From Cymbidium sinense (taxonomy: Eukaryota > Streptophyta > Magnoliopsida > Asparagales > Orchidaceae): 64,000 bases of DNA. The DNA is taken from the NCBI GenBank assembly GCA_021442155.1, contig CM038228.1, positions 85,948,114 through 86,012,113 on the forward strand. Direction: 5' to 3'. The position numbers and the translations under genes are program-made. Shown piece after piece: positions 12,801-27,800 of this stretch; the stretch's first letter is position 1; the number at the start of each line of letters is the position of its first letter. The notes beneath the pieces are model-generated. The model made no database searches and was not told the origin of the DNA. It worked only from the letters and a program-made list of their open reading frames with translations.

Positions 12801-15800
12801 TTCATTCATCATCAGCATACATTATTTATTTATAAGGAACATTATGTAGGATAACATATGCAAGATTTATAACTTGAAAACATACATTTCATTTTTAACA
12901 ATATAAAATATCATTTACTTTAGAGAGATAAATCATTGTAACCTAATTTAGATATAATCTTATGTTAATATTATGCTTATAAAAGAGTAGGAAACATAAC
13001 CTTTCAATTAAATACATTGGTTTGGGAAAAAGTAAATATTATCCTTCAAAAATGAGATTACCTGATTTGATTTGTCGATTAATCTTTAAGCATCACCTCC
13101 TTTAGCTTAATACATGTATTATATTTGCAATTTACATGTCAGGCATTCAGATTAGTTAACTTGCTTAAATTCTTTAGACATATAATATATTTTTTTAAGT
13201 CTTAGCTTAATTTGATTGAATATGCATGAAGTTAGGATTACAACCCTAATATCTTGAAATCGATTAAGTAACTATATAACATAGACACAGTACATAAAAT
13301 CATAATACAACATAATAATGACACTTCTTGAATAGATTCATGAATGAATATGTATTTAAGTGGCTAGAAAAGGTTGGATTATTATTTTTTTCAGTGGGCA
13401 CTAATGTACAAAGTTGTATAGAAAGAAAAAGATAATAAATAATTACAATAATAGATACAAAATTAGAAAAAAACTATCCCTAGCTTCTATTCCCACCATT
13501 TTGTCCATTTAGAGATTGTGAATTGATGCCAAGGGAGCACTTAGTAGGCTCTTTTCCCCTTTTTAAAAGATTATATGGGAGAGAGATTTCCTTTAAGCAA
13601 TAAATCTATGGCATTTAGTTTTTCTTATATAGCAGTATCACTGGTCTTTGATTGGATGGCTCTTCAACATCCCTTTTGAACTGAATGGTAGAGATCTACC
13701 ATTTAAGTTTGCTTATAATATTCTTGAATGCGGGGTTTTTAAGCTCTTTGGTGAATATGTTAGTAAGCTATCTTCTTATTGGGACATATGGAGCACAAAT
13801 CAATCTATTTTCTATTTTTTATTCATAGAATATCTATCCATTTCCACGTGTTTGTATGATCATGCTATATAAGATTGTCAGCAATGCTGATGGCAAATTT
13901 ATTATCACAGTATATCTTTATAAGCTCTTTCCATTTGATGTTAAATCTCTCAAAATGATTTTCATTTGTAGGAGTTATAAGATCCCTTGAGTAAGTGCTT
14001 TGAAGTTGAATTTAGCTCTAGATCTTGAAACGATAAGTTATTTCTCGCTTTTGTTCACTATCGAAGGAAAAAAAAAGAAGAGAAGGAGAAGTTAGAAAAT
14101 TTCGAAATCCTAACCGCATTGCAACCACCCTCCACGTCGAAATCGCTCAAAGCAAGAGCTTGAGCGGTTAGGAGTCAAGCATCTATAAAGAGGAGAAGGA
14201 TCTGTTGGTTAAAGGTTTTTTCGAACTCATCATACACACGCATGAGAGAGAAGAGAGAGAGAGACTAAGAGAAAGGGAAGGGGAGAAGGTCAACTCACCT
14301 TGGCCACCGCCACCCCTAGTCGCCGAACATGCCTAGCCATCGACCCGCCTAGCCACCAACCTCTAAAACCTCTCTCGTGTGAAGAAGGCCGAACCGACCG
14401 AGCTCGTTTGCTTGACCTAGCCCAAGCCCTCATTGCCTATTTCAAGTAAAATAAAACCCAAGTTCTAGTTTTGCCTCTCCCTCATAAGCTTTGAGTAAAA
14501 ATAGGCAAGGACAATCTTGTCCAAATTGAAAGTAAATGGCTTTTATGGTGCCAATTTCAGGTAAAGTTTGAGATGAAATTTTTATGTAATTAATTCCTTA
14601 CTCTACAAGTCAAATCGAAGACCTCTGCTGTCGAACTTGATTTCGGTGTAAAATGAAATTACCTCTCTCCATCAATCTTGGATCCGGAGTAACGGAGGAT
14701 GTGTGAGCTCTATTTCGCAAAAACGCAATACTACTGAGCCATCATTTCACCAAAAATAAAAAATAAATTGGAAATTTAAATTAATTGAAATTAAATAAAG
14801 CACAAGTTTTAAAATTTGAAGACTCGTGTCCATTGATCTTGGATTCGGCCATTTCCACTGTTGATCTTGAATTTGGTGCGATGAAAATCCTCCCTCCATT
14901 GATCTTTAATCCAGAGCAAGTGAAAAGAGTGCGCATCACACTAAATTTTGTGAATATAGCATTGCTAAATTATTATGTTGCCGAAATTTTGTGAAAATTG
15001 GACTTAAAATTTAACACGAAATTGAGTTTTAAATTTTACAAAAACTTGAGATCAAATTAGAAAAGGAATATTTTTGAATGAAACATTTAAATCTTAATTA
15101 TTTAACCCCTCAATCAATTTTGATTTATTTCACTTGCACAATGCAGACCTCTATAAAAAAGCTATAGCCTTTGAGACAAAAATATTTGTTACTATCAATT
15201 ATTCAAGTGATTGAGCACAACTATAAAACTACACTGCTTAATCAACCTAGGTATATGTCAATCGATCTCATTAAAATTGATCAATTAAGATCTAAATCAA
15301 ATATTTATCTTCAAATTAAATAAAAGATGTACCCGAATGACTCCTCTCTATATTGAATTAAAGAGTCATCTCGAATATCGATTTAACGATGTATCTCAAA
15401 CATAAAATCAAAAATTCTTCTTAAACATAATGAAGATGACATCAAGTTACGATATTCCAAAGGGATGTAAGTCCTACCTAAACTGGCATTTCAAAGCGAT
15501 GTAAGCCCAGTCGTTTGTTGTCATGCGAACTTTCTTAAATTCTATTGGTATTCTAAATGGATGTAAGTCCAGTAATTTACTTGCCATGCGAACTTCCTTA
15601 AAATTATGGCCTTACCTAAACTGGCATTTCAAAGCGATGTAAGCCTAGTCGTTTGTCTGTCATGCGAACTTCCTTAAATTCTATTGGTATTCTAAATGGA
15701 TGTAAGTTTAATAATTTATTCGCCATGCGAACTTCCTTAAAATTATGACCTTCTAATAGATGTAAGTTCAATTCTTGTTTGCAATGCAAACCTCACCTCA

Positions 15801-18800
15801 AACACTAGCATTCCAATGGATATAAGTCTAGTTATTGTTCGCAATGCGAACTCCACATCCAAATTATGACGCTCCAATAAATATAAGTCTTATATTTGTA
15901 TGCAATACAAACTTTAATCCAACAAACATCGGCATTCCAATGGATGTAAGCCTAACTATAATTTGCAAGGTGGATTTTCAAATTATGGCATTCCAATGGA
16001 TGTAAGGCCAACCCTTGTTTGCAATGCAAACATCACTCCAAAATATCATCATTCCAATGGAAGTAAGCCCTATTATAATTCGCAAGGTGGATATCCAAAA
16101 TATGGCATTTTGAAGGGATGTAAGTCTACTCGCTTGTTAGCCATGCAAATTTTCATAAAGTATTGACATTCCAAAGGTATGTGAATCCAATGTAATGATA
16201 TTTTAATAGATATAAGTCCAATCTATGTTTTCCATGCTAACATAACTCAATATGATATTCCAATGAATATAAGCCCTATGTTTGCAATGCAAACATTAAT
16301 CCAAATTTTGGCATTCTAATGGATATAAGCCCTACATATGTTTGTAATGCAGACACTCATAAAATTGGATTATTGGGTAGGCTTATAAAGTTATGTTTAG
16401 CTTAAATAATTCAATAAATACTTGCACAATAAAACCTACGCTACAACTCTAGTCTACTAGGGATATCTGAGATGAGGCAACCCATGGTTGCTAATCAGAC
16501 TCCTTGGACATTACAGCTAATATCTCATTGATATTGGTAGACTGTAACGGTAGTCTCGGGACGATGAAATCATGGGATATTGATCGGGACTAGTCTCGTT
16601 TTTTTTAGATAATCATCCACACCACATTATTAGACATTGATTTATATCAGAGATCTATGTTTACTTCCAGCCTTAATCGAGAGTGCTCTCATTGTGGTAA
16701 TATGGGTAATTAATTATAAATGCTTACGTTCGTAGGAAGTAGAATCGTTATCTAAATAAATCCTAACACAATGTTGGGGGAAATCTAGTTGAATATAAAT
16801 GAATCTGTCTCATGGAGAACGAACTTCCTAAATATCCTATAGGACGACAAAGATTTTTATAGGTATTTTTCTTGAGCGTTCGCTTCTCCGTATTATAAGA
16901 TTTTCTCTCAGAAATGTACAATATTCTTAAGTGGATCTCCTATTTACTTGTGATCCTACATAATTAGCATCAATTCAAGTTATAGAATATCATATTTTTA
17001 ATAGAGAATTCTTCCTCATCGACATGATTTAAGGCATTTAAGGACTTTATAAAGCACTTGAAGATGAGATTTTTAGGTCTGTGCATAAATTAACTTATGA
17101 GATTTAATGTAAATATAATGTCAGAGTGTGTATGTGATAGATATATTAGTTTACCAACTAATCTTTGATATTATTCGATGTCCACTTTTATTCATATTTT
17201 ATTTTTGTCTATTTTTTGACCTGATTTAGTTGGAGTATTACATGACTTAACAATCAATCATTTTTGTTTCTCGAAATAGGTTCATAATATATTTTTGTTG
17301 AAAGATAAAGATTTATTGGTCTGTTTGAGTAACTTTTATACTTAGGAAATATTTGAGTTTACCTAGTTTCTTGATTCAAATTATTCAGCAAGTTTTTTTT
17401 TGAGCGATTCCTTTCCTTTACTATCATCACCTATATAATTGTATCATCAACATATACAATAAGAATCATAAATTTTTCATAACAAGAGTATTTTATGAAG
17501 AGGGTATGGTCTTTTTGACTTTGTTTGTACCTCATTCCATACTTGATTTTTGTAAATCTACCAAACCATGCTCTTGGGGATTGTTTAAGATCATAAAGTA
17601 TCTTTTTAAATTTGCATGCTTTATTGTTTGTGAAAGGGGTCTATATAAATTTTTTTTTTCAATATCCCTATATAAGAAAGTATTCTTGACATCATACTGT
17701 TGCATATACCAACCATCCAAAGGTAGTAGTTAGGGAAATTAAAATGCAAAATATATTCTTTTTTTACAATAAGAGCAAATGTTTTTTAATAGTTGATTCC
17801 ATAGGATTGAGTATGTTTTTTTGACAACTAATCTTGCTTTGTATTGCTCCATGATTTCATTTGTTATATATTTTAATGAAAAAATTTATTTGCATCCAGC
17901 AAAATCTTTTGGTAGATCAGTGATATCAATTTTTTCCTAAAGCATTCATCTTTTATTCATGAAATTTTCTAATTCTTGTTTTTTAGTGCATCAAATAGGG
18001 TTTGAGGTATTTTAAGTGAGTTGGAGTTGATGCTTGTAAAGAAAGTTTTATGTGTAGGAGAAAAATCTTGAAAGGATGCGTTTGGAGAAATGTGATACAA
18101 TGGAGAATGTCTGCTGCTTGATTGGTTATTATTATGAGATAATGGTTTTGAGTTTTGAAATGTTGAAGACTTAGTCTAGGCTTATTCCTCCTTGTATATA
18201 CCGGAAGAGGTAGAATAATTGGAGTTTGAGTAATTGAGATGTCAAGATGGAAGAATGTGGTTTCATCAAATTTATCATCTAGTTAGTTGTTCTCCCCTTG
18301 AAAGTGAATTTGATTGAAAAATATTGCTTTTCATTAAATGTGACATCTTTTGAAGTAAAGAATTTTTCATTGGTTGGATGATAACATTTATACACTTTTG
18401 AGTGGAGAAATATCCGACAAATATATATTTGAGTGCTCTAGGATTAGATGCTATTTGTGCATGTGAACTTAAGAAATGCACTTTAAGTCATTTTTGAGAA
18501 GTTGTTTGTAGGAAAAAAAAATTATATGTTGGTTTAGGGGACTTTTGAAATCGATTACTCTTGAGGGTATTATATTAATTAGGTATGTGCCAGGTAGAGC
18601 TACTTTTCTTGGCATGTTTTTGGAACTTGATTTTGGACAAGAAGAGCACTGGTGACTATTGGTTTTTCCTTTTTGTGATCTTTTTTTCTTGTGGGGTGGG
18701 GGGAGAGGATTGATGTATGGTGCTTTTCTTATTGAAAAAGAAAGATAATTTTTATTAATATAATTACAAGTATTACTTATGCAAAGCATCTTAATGCTAA

Positions 18801-21800
18801 CATTAAATTGTTTTTTATTCATAGCAATAGAAGTAGGGAGAATAAAGTTGACATCAAATTTTTGTTTAATAAGATATGTCATTTGTGCACAATTTTTAAA
18901 AAAGATGATAATATTATAGCTTCAAAAATATTAGGGATTTTTGAATGTCGCTAAATATTAGACTGAATTAATTTAAAAGTATTAAAGGTTTTATAACCAT
19001 TTTCAAGAAAAAATCACAATGATATTAATAATTTCATAAGTCATAATGAAAGTTTTTGATGTTAATATTTATAAAAAGAGAAGAAAACATATTTTGAAAG
19101 AAGTATGCTTTAGCCTATAATGGTGTTTCCAAATGATTCTTGTATTGAGAGTAGAGATAAAGGAACATGACAAGTGGTTTTGGTCTTCAAGAAGGTATAG
19201 CTCATTCTTTTAGTTTGCTCAATTGCCTTCCCTATAGTGAGGCCCTAAAATATATAATGATTAGTGAAAATGTTACTTTGTAGTTATATTGTATAGTGAT
19301 TTTTTGGATTAATAAAAGTTAGAGGTTTTTTTTTAATTTTTTGTTTGTTATTGTAATTGTATATATTTTCTATATATAAATTTGTGAGAGAGATGTTCTT
19401 ACAAGCATTGAATTCGTGGCCTCTAATTTTTCTTATTTAGCATTCTCATTGACCCTTATTGATCCGATGACTCTTCAATATATATATATATATTTTTTTT
19501 AAATCAGCCTAAACCTTGTGCAACTTTAAGGCCTAGTTATGCTCGCTTGCTTCAACCATATGTTAATGTAGTCTTCTGCTCTTGCTCAAACTTTCATCTC
19601 TTTTGCCTCTTCTGACTCTCTTTTACTTAGTTTGCTTGTCTCACCCTTCTTAGAGGGTGTTTCTTAGACCTTTGGGCCGTTTAATTACACAAGCATTAGG
19701 TTATGTTAACTTCATATTTTTCTTGTTAATTATAATATCATATTATTGAATATTTGATTTTATCGCTCTAATTTGTATATTTACATAAATAAATAATAGC
19801 TTATTGATTTTTAGCAATTAGTTATTTTAAATAAATTTGATTTCTATAAGGGTGACTCCCTTTTTCATTATAGACAATATTCCTATGTACATTGTTTCAT
19901 TTACATTCTCTTTAGTATACAAGGACTATGAAGAAACATGTTATTGTACAATCTATAACATTGGAACATAACATAACACATATCATTCCATTGAGCATGA
20001 GGAAACATTTATAATAGTAGATATACATAATCACATATAAATTTGCTTCAATGATTAAATGAACTTCTATTAATAACATATCATTTGATGCATTTAATTT
20101 GAGGGGGTCGACCTATGCCTTGGATTAAGGCCCCAAACTCGAGAGCCTGTACATTGGCTCAGAAAATATATAGAGAGAAACAGGGAAATTCTAAAGGGTG
20201 GATTGACTTGGAGCGGGTTTGTGAATGTGTGGAGTGTTTTGAGTTGGCGGAGTGGATGTTTAAGGTTTGGGACCTTATAATTGTTGAACTTGTAACGCTA
20301 GGTTTAGGAGAGACTAGCTTGGTCAAGAACACCTAATTTTGCTTAACTTATGTTATGGCTTGTAAGGATTATGAAAGGGTACTTATTGATGTGTGGCAGA
20401 ATGGAGAAGATGATAATATCCATGGAAGAGGTATTGGGATGAAATAGATACAAGTAATTAAGATGACTAGGTTCTCCCACCTAGGAGAAACCTAAGACCG
20501 GACACCTAGCTTTAACCCAAGTGAAATAATTCTTAGTTTTTTTTAATGCCAAAATTTTCTTCCATTTTTTGTATGAATTATTTAAGGGATTACATTACTG
20601 AAATTTAAAATTCAAATGCAATGAGAAGTGGGGAGAGGGAGAGCAATGACGACAAGAGGGGAGAGGTTGCAACCACTCCAACCAATGTTGTTGTTTTATA
20701 GTAACTTTAAATTTGAATGGAAAAGCTTGCTTGACTGACTTAACATCTTCATAAGCTTCAAAAAAAAAATGAAAGGAAATAAATCCTGAAGTCAACATAT
20801 GAATTTTAAGATTTAAAATTTAAAAATTCAAAACTTAAAACTTTTAATTTTGAAATTTAAAAGTTAATTTTTTGAATGATACATTGAAATGCATGATGAT
20901 CTCTGAAATTCTAGCCATTGTGATGAGGCCTTGCATGATGTTTACATGATGTTCTACTAGAATCTTTAATTCGAGGTTGATTAAATTTTTCTTACCTCCT
21001 TTAGAACTCGGGGTTCTTCAACATCATCTTTTGTCAATTCCATTTAGTGTTGATTTCTTACATGGAGACGTCTGTGATCATCCCTATTTTGAATCCTAAG
21101 TAAGCACGTGGGAGGCCATGATCACTTCTATTCTTTCTCTATATATGGAGTGAATTTGTTGGCACATTAATTGTTTTGCGATTTGAGATCTGTTTTTAAA
21201 GTAGAGTTAATTGCTCACGAGTGACTCCAGTCCAGAGACTCCTCATGCGGCCAGAAGTATCAATTGTTGTATACTTGAGAGGATTAAACCTCCATCAATT
21301 CACTTACTACTCTTTTCCTTCTTTTCACCAACTTATCGAGAGCACTAAAGCTAGCTCACACCATGATTGTTGACATCGGATTTCAACCTAGTAGTAAGCT
21401 GTTGTTTAGAGATAAATCAATCGATGGATAGGGAGTGAGAATTAGGGATTTATCCAAGTGAAGCGAAGTTTGAGTTGTATTGATCACTGGATATTTAAAC
21501 CATATGCTCTTAGAGGTGGACTGAACCAGACAACGAGAATGAGTATTTTCTATGGAACTTGATTTAAATGTTCCTTTTGGTTCATAGATTGTATTATGAA
21601 TGTGGGAAGAGAACAGGAGACCACAATTATCTATATATGCAATATCAGCTTCTTTTTGAAAAGACAAACAGAAAAAAAAAGAGATAAAAAAGGGGATTTA
21701 CATACATACCACACAATAGTCAAGTATTTACATATCTAACACTTAAACTTTAATTTTTACATGCACAACACCCCAATCTTTAATATCACATCAAAAATAT

Positions 21801-24800
21801 CATCACTATTCACTTTTTAAAAGTCAAATGCACCTTTTTTAGTATAGAAAAATGTTAGATAAGTAAATATCTAACTTTAAGTTATGTAAATACATAAGAA
21901 ATGTGTGGTATGGATGTAAATCTTCCTAAAAAAACCTAGTCATTCCGTTCTACATTTGCCACATGAATCTGCCGAATTAACTCATTTGATACTGTGCGTT
22001 CTTCTTGGTTCTAAGGTGACACGGAAGTTCGGCAACTCTTGAGCTTGTGTTTGTTTCTTCAGCTTTCCAGCAATTTATGACATGTGGTGCATAATACTAT
22101 TGATTGGGAACAGCTTGTTCTCATCATTATGGTTGACAGATGCACAGTTTAGAATCTTTTACAAAGGTGATCTAAGCTGGGGCACATATTGGTTTTAATA
22201 ATTAGAGGAGTTAATTTCAATTTATTTACAAAGAAATTAAAATTTTGGGTACCTGCCTATCGAACTTAAAATATTTTCTTTTTTCATCAAAAGTAGAGAG
22301 TATTTTTTCCCTATTTTTATCTTAACGTATTTGTCCTTATTTTATTCAATTATAGTTTCCTTTCTCATATAAAATGGAAGCTTGAAATAATAAATTTCAA
22401 AACATATGCAAATTCTTTGATTCCAATTGACGGCCTTATACCCACTTACATGCTTAAAGAACATTTCCATCCTGATCTTGCTTTCTTCCTATTATTTGTT
22501 CATTTTTTGTCATTCCATTTTGCATCTACTTGTTAGTAGTGATTGTTCCAGCCTTTGGGTTTTGTTTTGGCATTGGGTATTAGGATATGTTCTGCCTTCA
22601 GTATTCACTATTTTTAACTTCTAATGCAGCTTGAGCTCGTCGTGCTTTCAAAACTTTCTGCTTCAACAAAATATCTTGGTACTGTTCAAGCATCCGTAGT
22701 TGGTATAAGCCATAGGTTTCATAATGCAACTGATTCAAGGGGCGAACAACTAAAGAAGCTGGCTTCATTTCTTGGCAAGTTTAAAGAAAGTTCATCCAGA
22801 CTTGTTGAGGTTGTCCTGAAGAGAGTCCACAATATTCCTGCAGATGCTAATGCTATTAGCATTCTTGTTTCCAACTTTGATGAAGTGTCTACAGGAGGTA
22901 TATAAAAAGTTGTTCTACTTAAAAATAGCTGTATAATGCAAAGGTGTTTTTTTCATTATACTAACAAAATCATTTTTTAAATTGCGCAACTTGATTCAAG
23001 GGGTGTTGAACCCTTTTTATTTGACGTCCTAAAACCCATTTAGTATGTTGATTTAAGTGAGAATGGGGAGAATGTTGATATAAGTGAGAAGATGAGGAAG
23101 TATGTTGATATAAGTGATGATGAAAAAAGGCAATGAAGCAATCAAGTATGATGATGATTCTTAAAGATTCTTCAATTGATGGGAGTGGGAGAGACTTTCA
23201 AATTCGAAGTCCAAGTCATAATGTTTATTTGTTTATTTTAGACTTCTTATTTATCTTTACTTCTTGTTTAGTATTGAGTACTCGTATGATTTTTTTATGA
23301 TATTGTTTTGACATCATTTTCTTATTCTTAAATGGTTTATTTTTTATATTTTTAATTAATTCAATGGTTTAATTTTGGGGATTATGCCTTGCATCACAAA
23401 AAGAAAATGGATCAATGCTTGATAGTGCAATTTCAACTTCAAGTAAAATAAATAGAAATGTACTTTTTCAAGCAGTTATTTAAAATAAGGTTTACTTAAT
23501 TTTTTGTAGCAATTGATGACAATAATATTTAGTAATTGCATTAATATCGCGTATACCATCTACTAGATGCTACTTTAGGTATGTGTTGGTTCAGCTTTGA
23601 CTGGAGTGTTAGAAGCACTATGCCTTATATTAAATTTGTTGATAGTAACAATACTACACAGGTTCACTTTGTACCACATAAAAGGGCATTTAGTTCAATG
23701 ATGGCAAGAATCAGGCAAAAGCATGGATCTTATATAGAATTCAGTTTTTCTTTAATGATTGAACATAAATTTAACTTTGTATAGGATGAATTATAATATT
23801 ATCATCTACCCATCTAATTGTCTAAAAAGAATTAAGAATTAATGTTTAATTATGTCACCCCCCCACCCCCTTGAATAACTTCTTTCTCTTGTGCATCAAG
23901 AGTATGTGTTACTAATGCTTAATATATGGAACTATATCATCTCTAATCTTTTGGTGTGGTGGTTGAAATTGATCCATAGATGTTATCATACCTCGTAAAG
24001 ACCTAAAATGAGATATATGTTAGATAAAATGCACTACAAAAATGCATACAATTCTTGAATAAGTTATTTTAATTTCATTTTGTGTGCATAATGTTGAGTG
24101 ATGCAACACTTACTATGTAGGAAGAAAATATAGGCAAGTGGTATTTGAAGAATTCATGAGATCATATTTATAATATGTACTTTCGCAAAGAAGTAAAAAG
24201 GAGCCTTTTAACATCTTGCTTCTGCCTTATGAGCCTTTTTGTATGTTTGAAGTTTGAGAATTGCTCTTTGATTTCATGTACTCAATTAGCTAGGAAGTTA
24301 ATCTATTAAAACCATCATTGTCCATCCCAAGCTCAAATGTGGAAGTTAAGAATTGATTAGGCCAACTATCGATCATAAAATTTATGCCAAAAGTTTTGAA
24401 ATGAATCCAAAATTTATTGATTGGAAGTGCAATGGTGTTCCCTAGAGTTGATGCACCATGACCTACTACCAATGTGGCGAGAAGTAGGTCTAGGTTTGGT
24501 AACCATCATCCAAATGCCATTTGTTAATCTGATTATTTTGAGAACCAAGGTTTGAGTGGGTTATCATCCATAAGTGACTCAACACAACTTAACCCAACTG
24601 TTGTAGTAAGTGGACAATGATTGACTAGGTCCAAAACAAATATATAGGTTTGTAATATGAAATTTGGGGGTTTTGAATAAAAAGGCCAAAGAATTAATGG
24701 GTTTGATAGTTAGCAGAAGAATATACATTTTTACTGATAAGATATTAGCTAGAACAGGGAAGTCAATGTTATTAAAAGATCAGTACAAATTTTCCTTTGA

Positions 24801-27800
24801 TCATTCACTTGATCTAGTCCCCTTTCTAGAACTCATTTCTTCATTTGATACCCCAATGTGAAGTGACTAGTAAGAAATTTAAAATGATAATATTTAGACA
24901 TTTAAGAAGGTTATAAGGTGTTGTATATTGGTAAAGGTTAATGATAGGAATGAAGAAAGATGGTATTAAGACTTAAAAGATAAAATTATTGAGGTGTATG
25001 TTGTTAGTGAATAAGTTAATTTTTTGATTAGGAAATGATAAATAAAGTTAGCATTTATGCTTGTTAAGTTGAATTAAATGATGTAGGAAAAACCAATTTT
25101 AGTATAAGATGGATGGGCCAATATGATGTTTACTTAAGGAAGATAATATACCTTTTAGTAGGCCATGCTGTGAGAGGAAATTTTCTAAGAAAAAGATGGA
25201 TGAACTACTATAATTTATGCTTGAGGAAAAGTTCAATTTTTTGTGATGATTTAAATGGACATGAAAATTCTATTATTATGTGTTATGATTTGTTTCATTA
25301 TGGGTATCAAATATGAGGTAGAATGTGATATAAGAAGCTCTAAATTATTTTCTTTATAAAAAGATAGAATCCTATCTCAAAATTTTTATTAATTGAAAGT
25401 ACGTTTTAAGGCTGGTTATAAATAAGTGGACACAAGGGTAGTTACATAAAAGAAAGCTAGATTCTGCATTCCATGTAAAGAGTTGATGAGTATTATGTTT
25501 TAATGATTACAAGTCATATGCAAGCTCATGATCTATATTCTAGGAACTAGGGAGCATACCACTTTAGTTAGAGCTTTTTGGCATAGAAGAAGCTATATTT
25601 AATTTTTTAGTAACATATGATCTTGCAATAATGATATATTCTTCATGAAACAAGTGCCCTTAATCAATTTTATTAGTTGAGATATCATATTAGAGACTTT
25701 TGTTACTTGGAAGAGCTCTGTTTTTTTAAAGGTTGCAAGGTGTTTTTAGTAGAAAATTTTGCTACAGAATATAGAATAATAATTATCCAATTGTGCTATA
25801 GAAGAATGATAGAGTAATCAAAATATATATTCCTCATTATAAGTTAGAATCTAATAAATGAGAAAAGTGGCAAGTTAAGATTCTTTAATTGAACTAAATT
25901 TGATATGGAACGAAAGATAGTTGTTATCATGATTTAGCATTTGAGTTTGGATGAATTGAGGTGGCAACTAATGATCAGATAGAAATTTGAAATTTGGAAT
26001 GTTCTGTATATAAATATAACAATTTAAAATTATTATTTTTTCTTGTATATATAAGATTTTCATATCACAAAAGGGCCACTAAATCAAAACTTTTTTACTT
26101 ACATGGAGGTTTTCATAAACATCTTGAAACAATATATATCTGAAAGGAAGTTCCCAAATTATATTAAACATTTATCATAACTTTACATATATCTAAGAGT
26201 AAATCCTTCATAAATAAAACCTCTTCTATCATCTATTTAATTAATTGAGAATTTTTACTCAAAAATATTTATTAACAATACAACAACAACAACAAACAAC
26301 AAGCTTTTATCCCACTAAGTAGAGTCTTCTACATGAATCTTTTTTCTCCATTGTATCTTATTAAGTATCAAATTCTCATTTAATTTTAATAAAATAGCAT
26401 AATTTTTATACTACTTAATCAAGCCTTTTTAACCTACCTCTACCTTTCTTAACGTAGGTCAAATCTAATACATCAACTCTTCTAATTAAGTTATCTGATG
26501 GACGATATTTCATGTAACTAAATCATCTAAGGCGACTCTTTCGAATCTTATTTGCCACTAAACCTACTCCAACTTTTTAATGTATATATTTGTTTTGCAT
26601 TTTATCTCTATGTGTAAAGCCACTTATCCATCTAAGCATCCTTATCTCTACAACACTTAATTTTATACTTCTCTTTTATTGGCCAACATTCTACTCCATA
26701 AATTATTGCAGGCCTTATCACCATCTTATAAAATTTTCCCTCAAGTCTAAGTGGTACTTTTTTATCACACAATAAGCTAGATGCATTCCTTCACTTCAAC
26801 CATCCCACTTGAATTCTACTAATAACATCCCCATCTATTTCACCATCATTTTGAACAATCGACTCGAGATATCCAAATCGTTCATTCTTTTTAATCATTT
26901 GATCACTCAATGTCACAATCCCACCATTATATATTTTACAATTAAAATTAAACTTCATATATTTTTGTTTTAGTTTTACTTAAACGAATGCCTTCAGATT
27001 CTAAGGTTGGCCTCCATAACTCAAGTTTCTCTTAAACTCCCTCTCTAGTCTTATCAACAAGAAGAATATCATTAGCAAAAAGCATACACCAAGGTACATC
27101 CTCTTATAAATATCTAGTAAGAACATCCATAACTAAAGAAAAAAGATATGGGCTTAAATTTGATCCTTGATATAATTCAATTGAAATAGGAAAATACTTG
27201 GTCAATCCTTCTTGTGTTTGAATACAAATAATATCTCCAATATACATGTCCTTAATGACCTGAATACAAACAATATTTACTCCTTTCTTTCTAGAATTTT
27301 CCAAAGCATTTTTCTTGGAATTTTATCATATGCTTTCTCTAAATGAACAAACATCATATGTAGATCCTCCTTCCTCTCTCTAAACTTCTACATGAAACCT
27401 CTCAATAAATGTATAGCATCCATAGTATATCTACCTAGCATGAAACCAAATTGATTTTGAAAAACTTTTGTATCGTATTGTAACCATGTTTAGTTACTTT
27501 CTCCCATAATTTATTGTTTAGTTACTTTCTCCCATAATTTATTGTATGATACATTAATTGAATTCCTCTATAATTTGCACTTTTGTGCATCACCTTTATT
27601 CTTAAAAATAGGAATCAACAACTTGTTTCTCCACTCATCAGACATCTTTTTAATCTTTAAAATAATATTAAAAAGATTAATAAGCTAATAAATTTCTTAA
27701 TCTTCTAAGTATTTTCACCCTTCTACTGGAATATCATCATGTCCAATGCTTTTCACACTCCATTTTTTTTAAAGCCTCTTCAATTTCGATTTTACTAATA

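Larger units (their letters stand above)
17011..19400 (-). mobile_element. Ty1/copia retrotransposon, main part, decayed
   Basis: On the minus strand, from high to low coordinates: gag/early pol remnants (about 19.3-18.9 kb, weak), integrase (18.6-18.28 kb) and reverse transcriptase (17.9-17.06 kb). The RNase H part lies at 13.7-14.06 kb beyond the insertion. The reading frame is interrupted many times. No LTRs identified. Confidence 0.82.

Noticed and set aside
15455..16375. Centromeric satellite
   Set aside because: Only about 15 diverged units of about 60 bp inside an intronic insertion; plant centromeric satellites are usually longer units in far larger arrays.
17532..17720. Open frames on both strands at 17.5-17.7 kb
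   Set aside because: The minus frame is the copia reverse transcriptase; the plus frame is its shadow.
20115..20336. Hypothetical protein of 73 residues
   Set aside because: No similarity, no splice context, and located in the intron of the host gene; could be chance.
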